A stretch of DNA of 64,000 nt, from assembly GCA_029168955.1 (NCBI GenBank), contig JAPDOI010000133.1, positions 366,001 through 430,000 of the forward strand, written 5' to 3'. The notes under the pieces were generated by a model. The model was not told the origin of the DNA. It searched no databases and saw only the letters and a program-made list of their open reading frames with translations. Source of the DNA: Aplectana chamaeleonis (lineage: Eukaryota > Nematoda > Chromadorea > Rhabditida > Cosmocercidae). This document shows positions 41,501 through 51,609 of the stretch, in pieces (positions within the stretch are counted from its first letter, which is position 1; every line of letters begins with the position of its first letter). Made by a program: the position numbers and the translations under genes.

Positions 41501-44500
41501 ATAGGCATATCGCACTTGGCCGAAAGAACAATGCTGAGCGGTTCAATAATCGCTAAAATCAAGTGGCAGAAATTTTTGCTTCAATTTAAATATTCTGAAT
41601 AGGAATCCCCGAGGAAGGTTTCTGACCGGTTCCAAGGTGGACTGGTCTCGTGGTGGTGGACGGCGCTTCAAAAGACTCGTAGTCATGTTTTTCTCTGCCA
41701 CATTGGAGAGAATCCTGTGTACGGTTGTTATCGCACACCTTTTGTGCTCGGCTAGCGAACGATACTGTGCCTAACTGGGCCGAATTCCGGTCCGTAATTG
41801 CGTCCCGACACGCTTTGCGGCCGCACGCGCTCGAGCCAGTCGGATTTTCAGCGCCAAAGCCGACTTGATGTGGCTTTTTTATACAATTTTCTCTAATTTT
41901 TCTTAGTTTCCAGTTCCCAAAACCCACCTAGAATCAGCAGATCGGCGGCTGCGGCGCTGGAAGCTCATCTGACTCGGGGGTGTGCGGCCGCTAAGCGTGT
42001 CGAGACGCAATTGCGGACCGGAATTTGGCCCATGTAAGCACAGTAAGTATCTTTTGTTGAGGGTGAAATTTACTGTTGCCGGTCGCGTGCGTGTGCGCGT
42101 GCATGCTGCGTCTCCTTCTCTTGCACATTTTATCGGTGTCTCTCTCCTCGCTCCCCTCAGGCACGCGAAGGAACGAGCTAGATTTGCGTTCGAAACACAG
42201 GACATGTCTATCGGTGTGGCAGTCACGACCCATCTGGTAACGGGGCCGCGGTCATTTATTTCCAGGCTGGAGGCTGCATGCCTTATCTTGAGTGGAACAA
42301 ATTGAGCTACCATTGTAAAAAATATTAAAAATAGCGGGGATTTTCTCCGTGTCTTATTCTCTAGAGTACTGCCGAAGTTCTTAAATTTATATCGAAGATT
42401 GGATATTCGCTACATTTTGAAGGGAGGTCGCAAAGCAGAAGGAGCCTGCTCGTCGTCGGAGCTCATCGGATGAGTCTGATCATGGAGATTCGAGGTGAAC
42501 ATTCAAAATTGTTATTTTCTCCGACGTTTGCGTTTTTATCCACTTTTTCAGCTCATCTGAAGATAAGAAGGATAAGAAGAAGAAAAAGAAGCATTCGAAG
42601 CGCAAAAGAAAACATAGCGAGTCGAAGAAAAAGCGGGACCGTTCGTCTTCTTCTTCGTCCTCATCTGAAGGTGAAGATGAGGAGGAGAAGTCGCGTTCTA
42701 AGAAGAAGTCGAGAAAATCTAAGAAGAAGAAAAAGAAGAGCTCGAAGCACTCGGAAAAGCATAAGAAGAGGCATAAGGACTCTGAGGAGAGTGAGTTGTC
42801 TGAAAAAGAATCTCCAGATAGACGTCATACCGAAGAGAAGCAGAAGAAGACTTCGGAATCGGCAAGAAGGGCGGATAAGTCGCCACAAAGGCGACGTCGT
42901 GGAGAGTCGCCTGAGGCGCCACCTGAAAGGGAAGGTCGTGCACCAGAGGAATCGAAAAGGGGACGTCGTGAAGATTCACCGGAAGCTCCGCCTGCACGGG
43001 AACGCCGGGCACCAGAAGACTCGAAAAGGGGAAGACGTGATGACTCATCAGAAGCGCCACCAGTGAGGGAACGTCGGGCAGCAGAAGAGGCGCCAAGTAG
43101 ACGACGTGAGGAATCACCAGCTGCGAGGGAACGACGAGGATCTGTAAAGGAGAAACCGAAGCCGTCGAAGAGCTCGGACGAAGCGTCATCTGCAGATGAA
43201 AGGGACGACAAACGCCGAAGAAAGGATGATTCATCCCCCGAGAGAGCCTCGAGAATGTCTTTAGACAGACGTAGAAGCGGCGAGGAAAGGTCGCGTAGAG
43301 AACGTAGTAGGACGCCACCTCCGAGACGAGAGCGCAGCCGAAGCCCACCGCCACGGAGGCTGGAACGTAGCCGAAATCAGCCGCCGTTTAGAAGAGGATA
43401 TTTCAGCCCTGGACGTAACTACAGCTTTCGCCGAGAGTCGTATTTGAGCAGTCGCGGGCGTCAGGAGGATTTCGGCGGCGGCAGAAGGTGGGACGACTCG
43501 CGCGATCGTCGTCGTAGAGAGGACTCACGCGAGCGCAGAAGGGACAACTCGAGGGATCGTCGACGAGACGATTCAAGGGAGCGTCGACGAAGAGACGATT
43601 CCAGAGATCGACGACGGCGCCGCGATGATTCCAGAGAACGACCGAAGGAAGAGAGCCCGAAAATGTGGCCGAAACGGACGAGGAAGGAGCCCAGTTCGTC
43701 GGACAGCTCGGACGAAGGAGATTCGGCGTGAGATTTTTTTCGGAATTCTTCACTCGACTTTGAGAAAGTTTGCCTTTCAGGACGAGTTCTCCCGAAAGAA
43801 AGCGTGCGAAGACGAATTCACCTCCACCTGCCAAAAGGTGGTCTTTTGTTAAGAATCTGTCTGTTAGATACGAATTTTATCATTCAATTGTGTCATTTTC
43901 CAGGTCTGTCGAGGAGCCGAAGCGCGAAGGACGAAGGTGAAGCTTTTGAAGTGACTACCGGATGCGACTTCTAAAATTTTCCGCTTTTTCAGGTCGAGAT
44001 CAAGATCAGCCTCACCCACGAGGAAGGATAGGTTGGCTATTTTTCTGTTACTATCCTCGGGTTTTTCGCCGAGTATAGCAACCTTGCCAAGCGCGAAATC
44101 TCAATTCGTTCAGTGGGCCACGCCCACAGACAGTGACGGGGAAATCAGATCCAAGACAACTCGTCCGCAAAATCCTCGTCGATCAAATTTGCTCTTTTAG
44201 TGAGGCCCTAACACTCAAGAGACAACGCGCCACATGGCTAATCTGCGCGGCTGGCCGCGCGCTCCACGGCCAATCGATTCGATGGGTTCTATGACCGGAA
44301 TTTTCTCTCTGAATGAATCCCCATGGAAGAGTTTTAAAGGCAGCAAGCACGATCAAAGTGGTATCGATTTTATGTCGTAAATCGATGGTTTGGAGCTGGT
44401 AGTATGCAGAACTAGCGAAAAAAAAAACCAACGAAAACTGTATGCAAATAGAGGAATATGGATGAGTTACACCGCGCGCGGTTGAAACAGCGAATATTAG

Positions 44501-47500
44501 GGTCAAAAACGCTCGAGATAGCGATGCCGATATACTTTTACAGCCTGTACTAGAACGCTCACCTTGATGAAAGCATCCCAAACCGGCCAAAGTGACCGTA
44601 TTCGAATGATCAATCGGGACGAGATTGTATTTGGGGGCCGGGTTGTCGACGCGTTCTTACTCGCATTGCTCAATTTCAGTAGTTTTGACGCGTTTTTGAC
44701 GCTTCCAACGGCGTGAGCGTTTTACTAGGGGCCATGCGACCCCAGTAGCGTAATTATCTCAACAATTGTGATCAGCGTGGTATCCTCTCCGGCGCGAGCG
44801 GGAGAGCTGGCAAACCATCCTCAGATTGTTCTATGTAGTGGGCCAATACTAGGAGGGGACGAGGTATGTATATAATTGAAGTTACCATTGAGGCGAGTTT
44901 TTGTTAGTTGGGTGTGGATTAACCTAGCGTGTATTACACCATGTTACCATGCTCATTCGGTGTATGTTTCACATTTTGCAGGAAGACGTCCAGAGACGAA
45001 GAGGATAGTCGAAGAAGAGATGCCCCGAGAGACAGGTACCCTGTAAAACGCATTGAGCAGCAGGATACATGCCCACAAACTTGGTCGAAATATCAGCATA
45101 AATAGGCTCGTGCGGTACGTATCATTTCTTCAACGACGTCCAAGGTTAAAGTCATCCAAGATGACAATATTTGACCATTTCTGAACAATCCTATTTCGCA
45201 CGCCCATATTTTCCCACCCCTTCGAGTAACAGAATGGAAGTTGATACCCGGAAAAAATGTGATAAATGAGAGTGATAGCACTATCTAATGGGAGTGCACG
45301 AGAGAAACAGCTTGATTTACCAGAATATAACATGTCTGTTCACTGATGAAATCCTCAATCTCAAAGGACAGCCGGAGTAGAGTGGTTTTCTTGAAAATGT
45401 ATGGGAAATAATCGGCATTTAGATACAGTTCACCTCCGCAGTGCCGTTCAGTCCGCAAAGTGCAAGCTGATTGCGAAGTTGTGCTGCGGCGCGGTTGCGA
45501 GCATCCTCAGACAAGGATGTGGGATCACCCGGGCGCTTTTCGCCTTTGGTGCCCGGGTGATCCCACCGCCCGGGTGATCCCACATCCCTGTCTGAGGATA
45601 CTCGCAACCGCGCCGCAGCACGATTTCGCAATCAGCGTGCACTTTGCGGACTGAACAGCAGTGCGGAAGTGAACTGTATGTCATCTTCAGGTTAATCAAG
45701 CTGTTTCTCTCATGCACCTTCTTCTGATAGTGCTTTCGCGTTCATTTATTACACGTTTTCTCAAGTATCAATCTGTTTTTCCAAGGAGTGGGAAAATACT
45801 GGCGTGCGAGACAGGATTTCTCAAAAATTGCCAAATATTGTCATACTGGATGACTTTCAGCGCTTCAAGCGTCGTTGACGACATGGTAGGGACCGTGCGG
45901 TCCTATTTGTGCTGTTATCTCGACCATTTTTCTGAGCGTGCATGCCGCTTAAAATAGCCAGGTCTAGGATTCCGGCCTTCACATGAAGAATCAAGGCATT
46001 ACTGGAAAAAAACTTTGAGCAGTCCGTTTTTTTATCCTTTTCTACCTTAGCGGGGGCCTAAAGCTAGAAACTGCTCTACGGATAACGTCTGCAAATTTTT
46101 TTTGGGCAATTTCCCTGGCTACGGCTGGGACTATTTTGCGTAAAATCGAATAACCCTTGTAGCATCTTAATCGCGAAAAGAAGAGAGTTCAGACTTGGGG
46201 CTAGTTTTGCTGTGCTCTGGAGACTTTTACTTATAAATCTGCAGCAAAAAACGTAAAGTATTGTGAAGTTGCAGGCATATTTGATCAAACTTTCAAGCAT
46301 TGCAGGAGAATCTCTAGAGAAGAGGATGATGGTCGAAAAAGAGATGCGGAACGAGACAGGTGTCTATAGATTGGATCTCTATCTACCTTTTTAAGGACTT
46401 GAGGTTTTCAGAAGGTTCGATTTTTCAGAGGCTCTAGGGGTAACGGCTATGATCGTAGTCGGGATGTCAAGAAAGAGCCCGAAGATGATGGCTCATCAAA
46501 GCGGAAGGAATCGACCGGAAAGTCGTATGGGCTTGAGAAGAGAGCTAAAAAGGAGCTGGTGGACGAGGATAACAGTCCGCCAAACGAGTCAAAGTGAGTC
46601 TTATTTTCTGTATTTTGAGTGATTCAAGACTTGCTGGTGTTTGTTATTGAAGTGATAAATGGGGAGCTTCGGAAGGCTGGGGATCCGAGAAGAAGGACGA
46701 CCCTCCGGCCAAAGAGAAGGAAAAGGTTGGGTTTACCTAGCTTTTAGAGGCAAAGGCGACCTAGCATTGTAATGTTGATCTACAGGTGAATCTTGGCGTA
46801 AGTGGCAAGCTAGCTGAGGATACAAATATGTTCCGTGGGGTGCTTATCAAGTACAACGAACCGCCGGAAGCCAAGAAACCTACCTTGAGGTGGGTTTTTA
46901 TTGATTTTTTTCATATTAGTCTAGCGTTTTCAAGGCTTGTGTCTGTCTCAGGTGGCGTCTTTACCCATTCAAAGGCGAGGAGTCACTGCCGGTACTTCAT
47001 ATTCATCGACAATCCGCATATCTGATTGGACGAGACAGGAAGATCTCTGATCTGCCAATTGACCATCCGAGTTGCAGCAAGCAGCATGCAGTTCTGCAGT
47101 ACAGGTTGGTTCATTTAGCTAACTGTTTTGACTCGTTATCGCGCGGTATCGCCTGCTGTCGCTTGTTATCGCCACGGTCGTCAAATGTCGCTCTCTCCCG
47201 CTTGATGTCGCTAAATGTCGCCTGATGTGTTCAATACAGCCTTCCATACATAGCTTCTGATCAACTACGGATATCCATTTAGAAGGTTTCTAGTTTGTTT
47301 GCGCCCATCTTTTAACTGTGTTGGGTGGTTGGATGTCGCTCTTTGTCGCCTGTTGTCGCTCTCGCTCTCACTTGTTGTCCCCTAGTGCCCAATGTAGAAC
47401 TTTTTTCGTTACGTTTTGTTCTCAGTTAACCTTTATAAAGGTTCCTAAACCGTAAAATTCTCATGGCTACTACGCGTGCTGGTGCGGTGCAGAGGTTAGA

Positions 47501-49548
47501 GATATCGAGAGAGCGCATGACAGACGGAAGGAACAGCATCGCGCGCGCCGCTCGCGCCACAAGTGAAAATTACGATTTTCCACAGTGGATACCTTTAGTA
47601 GTTCATTCTCGCGCTGTTTTTCCTGTTTACTCTAGCCTTCTCCCTCGTGTTGTGTCGCCCAATGTCGCTCTCTGTAACTATAGACGGTTCCATGCCCTCG
47701 AAATAGTCTGCCCCTGTGATTTATTGTCTGTAGTTCTTCACTGAAATCATTGCTTAATGTCGCTCTCTGTCTATCTATCTCTCTCTCTCTCACTCTGTCT
47801 TTTAAATCTCGCTCAGTGTCGCTATTAATCTCTTAGGCTCGCTACAGTTGGCTCCGCTTCCTACTTTCTTTGTATAGAGCTGTTCCCTGTTGTTTGACAA
47901 GATATGATCATCTTCCATGAGCGTCCTCGTTCCCGCAGAAACCTATTGGTGATTGGTCAAATGCTGCTGATCACCAATTACAGAAGGACTTTGCGGGGAC
48001 GGGGACGCTCGTGGAAGAGGTGAGCATGCGGCTCCTGTTGTCGCCAAATGTCGCTCACTGCCACTATAAATAGCCTAGTCTCATCACTACAGTTTCCTCC
48101 TTTCACCCTTAGTCGTCAAAATCGCTCTCGTTCGTCCTTTGTCGCCAGATCTCGCTTTCTCACGCTATAAGGGTCTGCAGAGTTGCACTGACCAGCGACT
48201 GGTCGCCGAGCGTCAGCTCTGACGCGGCGACAAAAATGTTTCTGAATATTATTGTCGTCGCGTCGGTTGCTTCTGGGTGCCCCTTTGGTCGCCTTTCACG
48301 CCGTGTCGGTTGTCCTTGTCGCCGAATGTAACCGATATTGCATTACCCAGCTCTGTTTGTCGCTGCGAGCAACGCCGCGACTTCAACTCTGCAGCCCCTT
48401 ATATGTCGCTATGGATCACATAATCTCCTCGCTGCAGTTCCCCTTCTCATCTACAGTGTTCGGATAGTCTCCCTTTGACGCCATGTGTCGCTCGCTGTCC
48501 CTATATATCGTCTAGTATCCGCATCGCGTCATTTCCACTTCACCGACTGTCCACTGTTAAAGCCGCTTGTCGCCCATTGTCATTTGTTATCTCTATCAAT
48601 CGCTTAGTGTGCTCTCTACTATTTTTGGATGAAGTCGCGCTCTGTCGCCAAGCGTCGTTCGATGGTGTTTCACATCGCCTAGTATCCTCTGTAGATGCTT
48701 CTGTCAGCTACAGTCCTCAGATGAAGTCGCTCTTTGCCGCCTGGTAATGAAGATTCTCTCTGTTGCCTACAGTTCTCGCATCAATGCGCTCTATATCGCC
48801 AAGTGTCGCTGGCCCGCTAGTTGTCCAGCAGTCCGATATAGTCCACTTTTCTATCGCTAAAGGTCGCCAATTTAGTTTATGGCATTTATTCCCATTTAAT
48901 TACACTTCAGTGATTAGATGAGCGATTTGCTTCAGATCGGTTCCTTTCGAGCGCGAGGATGGAACGAAAGCCCGTCGAGTTCTGCCGTATATAATCGACT
49001 TGGGCAGCTCCAATGGGACTTTCCTCAATGGCAACAAGATTGAGCCGCAACGGTCAGTATTACTCTTTTTTTAAATTAGAAACATAGTGAAATTAGTTAC
49101 CAATATATTAGTTTTTAGTTGTTACTAGAGCCAGGGCCAAGATTTTAATCACTCTAGTGATCATTGCCTGATCTATTGTTTTTATTTGTTTGGTAGATAT
49201 TTCGTAAGTTTCCGTCCTTTTTCTCTATAACTTGAAGGGATGTTTGAGAGAGTTAATCTTTTAAGTTCGTGACTTCCCAGGCTCCCACGAAGGCCATTGG
49301 CCGGAACGTCAACGGGATAAAGTGGTAATTATCTTGGTACTGGCTCTACTAACAACCAACTATGCCAAGATTCAGTAACGGTTGTACTTGATCTACTAAT
49401 TTATAGCTTTCCATACAGGTATGTGGAGTTGAAGGAGAAGGATGTGTTGAAGTTTGGCTTTTCGAGTCGGGAGTTCGTGGTGTTGAATGAGAAATCAGCC
49501 GGTGAAGAGGGTGGCAATTCAGAACCGGGATCTCCTCGGTCGGATTAG
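38596..49548 (+). CDS. SNIP1: SNIP1-type FHA protein with greatly expanded SR/RS-like region, complete
   Basis: Nineteen exons: 38596-38881, 39183-39266, 39456-39528, 39585-39641 (end uncertain), 39817-39936, 39996-40109, 42423-42494, 42552-43727, 43781-43837, 43904-43936, 43993-44031, 44982-45035, 46306-46359, 46429-46593, 46653-46725, 46786-46889, 46952-47104, 48936-49052 and 49419-49548; about 986 residues. The ATG follows a CCCCTTGCAG acceptor, a likely trans-splice site. Residues 1-800 are charged, with KKRR, poly-S and long RS/RE/RD runs. About 820-986 matches human SNIP1 almost block for block: SGKLAEDTNMFRG, IHRQSAYLIGRD, PSCSKQHAVLQYR, IIDLGSSNGTFLN and LKEKDVLKFGFSSRE, i.e. a full FHA domain with the GR, SxxH and NG positions that bind phosphothreonine. 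SNIP1 works in the nucleus with the spliceosome and in pri-miRNA processing. Human SNIP1 is 396 residues, so the amino-terminal expansion is the odd part. Confidence 0.88.
38903..39138. mobile_element. MITE, AGTTAGGTCCGTGGCCTG family, copy 2 (in SNIP1 intron 1)
   Basis: TATAGTCAGGTCCGTGGCTTGTTTCCTCAAG at the left pairs with TTGAGGAAGCAGGCCATGGACCGAACTGTATT at the right, and CAAATCTCACCCGCGGCTGGC with GCCAGCCGAGGGTGAGATTT. It fills most of the 300-nt intron between exons 1 and 2 of the SNIP1-type gene. Confidence 0.75.
40161..40395. mobile_element. TA-flanked MITE, CAGTTCATCTRCGCA family, copy 1
   Basis: TACAGTTCATCTACGCAATCGCGTTCAGTCCGCGAATTGCGCGCTGATTGCG at the left; CGCGTTTGCGTAGATGAACTGTA at the right, inverse pair. 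The ends match GCAATCAGCGTGAACTTTGCGGACTGAACGCG. In SNIP1 intron 6, 52 bp past exon 6. Copy 2: 45424-45679. Confidence 0.85.
40600..41480. repeat. Dispersed ~0.85 kb repeat, copy 2
   Basis: Same landmarks as 760-1560: GCCCAAGTGCGATGTACCGGTCGAAAG, CACTGATAATCTTCAGCACTGAGC, GAGTTGACAGGATATCTGAG, GTAGTTATTGATTTTTAGCGG and TCAATAGTAATTTTTTCGTCAATT, with an internal inverted pair in which CGAAAATTTCCGACGGAGAG at 40891 opposes CAGTCGAAATTTTCCGC at 41309. In SNIP1 intron 6. Confidence 0.6.
41762..42045. mobile_element. TA-flanked MITE, CTGTGCTTCTCTGGGCC family, copy 3
   Basis: TACTGTGCCTAACTGGGCCGAATTCCGGTCCGTAATTGCGTCCCGACACGC at the left; GCGTGTCGAGACGCAATTGCGGACCGGAATTTGGCCCATGTAAGCACAGTA at the right. 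Lies in intron 6 of the SNIP1-type gene. Confidence 0.85.
42060..42210 (+). promoter_or_regulatory. CCGTTCGTCGCG / GCGTCTCCTTCTC block, copy 3
   Basis: GGTCGCGTGCGTGTGCGCGTGCATGCTGCGTCTCCTTCTC, CGGTGTCTCTCTCCTCGCTCC and GCACGCGAAGGAACGAGC match copies 1 and 2. It lies in the intron before exon 7 of the SNIP1-type gene. Confidence 0.4.
44190..44790. other. Rest of SNIP1 intron 11
   Basis: ACATGGCTAATCTGCGCGGCTGGCCGCGCGCTCCACGGCC at about 44232 resembles the centre of the AGTTAGGTCCGTGG MITE. TTTTGACGCGTTTTTGACGCTTCCAACGGCGTGAGCG at 44690 resembles the MITE at 1-281. The rest is unassigned. Confidence 0.35.
45070..45965. mobile_element. Foldback element with MITE in its centre (SNIP1 intron 12)
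   Basis: The left arm about 45074-45335 and right arm about 45690-45960 are reverse complements: GTCATCCAAGATGACAATATTTG pairs with CAAATATTGTCATACTGGATGAC, CCCACCCCTTCGAG with AAGGAGTGGGAAAATA, and GAGAAACAGCTTGATT with AATCAAGCTGTTTCTC. The CAGTTCA MITE (45424-45679) occupies the loop. Confidence 0.75.
45424..45679. mobile_element. TA-flanked MITE, CAGTTCA family, copy 2 (nested in a foldback)
   Basis: TACAGTTCACCTCCGCAGTGCCGTTCAGTCCGCAAAGTGCAAGCTGATTGCG at the left; GCACTTTGCGGACTGAACAGCAGTGCGGAAGTGAACTGTA at the right. The centre is an inner hairpin, GATGTGGGATCACCCGGGC versus GCCCGGGTGATCCCACATC. It sits at the middle of the foldback 45070-45965. Confidence 0.85.
47105..48935 (+). repeat. 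TGTCGC-rich degenerate repeat (SNIP1 intron 17)
   Basis: The 1.83 kb intron is saturated with TGTCGCT/TGTCGCC words on one strand (CAAATGTCGCTCTCTCCC, TGATGTCGCTAAATGTCGCC, GTCGCTCTTTGTCGCCTGTTGTCGCTCTCGC, and many more, to 48860). The strand bias is strong: hardly any GGCGACA is seen outside the MITE at 48174-48398. A small palindrome (47912-48020, CTTCCATGAGCGTCCTCG against CGGGGACGCTCGTGGAAG) is inserted. Confidence 0.65.
48174..48398. mobile_element. GACGCCGCG palindromic repeat, copy 2
   Basis: CTGCAGAGTTGCACTGACC at the left, GCGACTTCAACTCTGCAG at the right, with TGACGCGGCGACAAAAATGTTTCTG and GTCGCCGAATGTAACCGATATTGC. It lies in the large intron 17 of the SNIP1-type gene. Confidence 0.7.
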
Positions 49549-49676
49549 AATATGGAGGTGGAATTCCGTTCTGAATCGACAGTTGCTTAGGAATATGCGC
49601 GATTGTTTGTTGTTTTTGTCGCAAATGTGTTCATGTTTCTACTGAAGAATCGTTTTGTTGTTCGTTTTTTTCTAAC

Positions 49677-49872
49677 TGCGGACCCAGTACACGAAAAAGC
49701 AGGAGCCTGGGACTAGGGAGCTGCCGTGGCTCGACGAGCTCCGCGGAAATTCGCTGCGTTCACGTTGGTAAATGCGCTCTAAGGACATCTTTAACGCAGC
49801 AAGTTTTCATCGCGTACAGGCGACCAACTCGTCCTAGGTTCCTTCTTTTACGTGTACTGGGTCCACAACCCT
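49677..49872. mobile_element. MITE (TGCGGACCCAGTACACG ends) past the SNIP1 stop
   Basis: TGCGGACCCAGTACACGAAAAAGCAGGAGCCTGGGACTAGGGAGC at the left; CTCGTCCTAGGTTCCTTCTTTTACGTGTACTGGGTCCACA at the right, an inverse pair. It starts 129 bp after the stop codon, so it may contribute 3' UTR sequence. Confidence 0.8.
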
Positions 49873-50109
49873 AATTGTGTTCGGAGTTGTAATTATAATT
49901 TGTTTTTTTTTATGTAAAAGCTGGTTGTGTGGTGTTTTCCGTGTTAGTTTGGATTGTTAGTTCTGTCACGGAACTTGCCGCGATGATCTTTTCTTTTAAC
50001 GTTTTTCCCCGTGTTTATTTTGAGAGGTATAAACTGTCATGTACTAAAATGTTTACTGCAATGCAGGAGAATTCTTCAATTGAAAATTGAATATTTTGGA
50101 GGACGGCTA

Positions 50110-51000
50110 CATAAAGACCAAACATCATGGGTGGGCTGTGACAGCGACTGCTAGAACATCACGGGCGGTCTTTGGAGTAGTGGGTACGGAAATGAGTTGG
50201 CGTTACCTAAGTTCATGGGTGGTCTTGTGGACTTAAGCTGTAGGAGGTCTGGAATTGACTAAACTCCATGGGTGGTCTTCAGAACATCGACAACAACATT
50301 GGGTAGGAAGGGACTAAATCTCACTGGTGGTTTTCTGGATATAAACAATTGGATTATGTTGGGGCCACCCGGCTAAACCTCGTGAGCAGTTGATTCACAG
50401 AAAGCACAACACTAATCCAAACTTCATGGGTGGTCTGTGAGATGAAAGTTTGGGTAACATCAGTGGGATGAGTAAACATCACGGGTGGTTTCTGGAGTTG
50501 TAGGTTCGAAAATGGCTGAGGTGAGCTATGCCCAGAGGCGGTCCCATGAATTTTACCTGTAGGAACGGGCTGAACAAGAATAAATCTCATGGGTGGTCTT
50601 CAAAACTGTCGAGGAGAAGCAAAATTTCCTAGGTGGTTCGTGGGATATCAACTATTTTGAATCGCATTGAGAGGGCTAAACCTTGAAAGACCACCCATGA
50701 AGACCAAACTGAAGACGCAAGGGCACCGACTAAAAGAAGGGGCTAGCGAAGAGCAAGCCTCCTGGGTGGTTTCTTTACATATTAGTGCCTAAGAAATAGG
50801 GGCCGAAACATGACCTAAGCTCATGAGCAGTTCTTTGGATTTGGAGAAGGGCTCAAAATGACTAAACGACATGGGTGGTGAGAACTAAATTTCACAGGTG
50901 GTTTCTAGGAAATCAAGTATTCGATCGGTTTGAGAGTGCTAAGCTTCATGCGTAGCTCCTAGTTTATCAACTATGGAAACGAAGCTTGTCGGTGGTCCAC
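50110..51000 (-). repeat. CCACCCATGAAG minisatellite, array 3 (inverted)
   Basis: At least fourteen cores of the type ACTAAACTTCATGGGTGGTCTTCNG, for example at 50124, 50213, 50265, 50318, 50422, 50477, 50587, 50690 (here in forward orientation), 50762 and 50868. Spacing is mostly 44-61 bp, so the period is about 52 bp. The core is conserved, the spacer only loosely. Downstream of the SNIP1-type gene. Confidence 0.8.
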
Positions 51001-51066
51001 AGTGATTGGGTGGCCCGAAAAAACTTTGCGTGGAACCGAACAACAAGCAGGCTCGAAGTGTGTTTA

Positions 51067-51345
51067 TGTTATGAGGCGATTATGGTCTGTTATGGGGCAC
51101 TATCGTGGATATTATGGGGCGATTGGCGCGCCGCCTTACTCAGGATTTCCGCCTCATCATCGCCCCAAGAGGTCCGTCGTTGCCCCACAAAGGCCCCTTT
51201 GCCCACATCACCAATTCGCCTATGAATACAGAATAGTGCTCTTCTGAGGGCAAGGAAAGGCTCGTTGGGGCGTCTGTGGGGCATATTTAGGGTGTCGCAG
51301 GATCCGCGCGCCTATTGCCCCCTGATATCCCTACTCTTCCTCATA
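51067..51345. mobile_element. GGGGCGATTGGCGCGCCGCC element, copy 2
   Basis: GTTATGAGGCGATTATGGTCTGTTATGGGG, TATGGGGCGATTGGCGCGCCGCC, CATCGCCCCAAGAGGTCCGTCGTTGCCCCACAAAGGCCCC and GCGCGCCTATTGCCCC at the right end. Same order as copy 1. Confidence 0.75.
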
Positions 51346-51409
51346 ATAGGAAACAATCTCTCCACAGAATACATGCACCTGAACACTCTGAAAGTTTTGG
51401 CCGCGAATT

Positions 51410-51605
51410 CCTGCTTTCCGCGAGATAGTCGAGAAGTCACAGGAGAATAGCTAGTTGCCTTCAAATAGCAGAGAAATAGCCGCCAAATAATGTCGCCGAG
51501 AAATGACCCAGATATAGCCAGAATAAGCCCACCAGGAGCCATTGCGGAGACTAATGGGCTTTTTCTCGGCTATTTATCGGCCAACTTTTTCCAGAGTATA
51601 AGCTG
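51410..51605. repeat. CGCGGCTATTTCTCGGC repeat, second copy
   Basis: TTTCCGCGAGATAGTCGAGAAG, AAATAGCCGCCAAATAATG and AGCCCACCAGGAGCCATTGCGGAGACTAATGGGC with TTTCTCGGCTATTTATCGGCCAACTTTTTCCAGAG. Matches 26690-26840 in order. Confidence 0.55.
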
Positions 51606-51609
51606 CCTG

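Noticed and set aside
42470..43354. Other long frames over the RS exon, on both strands (for example 42719-43354 minus and 42470-43066 plus)
   Set aside because: Shadows of the low-complexity RS coding exon; only the frame that starts at 42552 and joins in phase on both sides makes sense.
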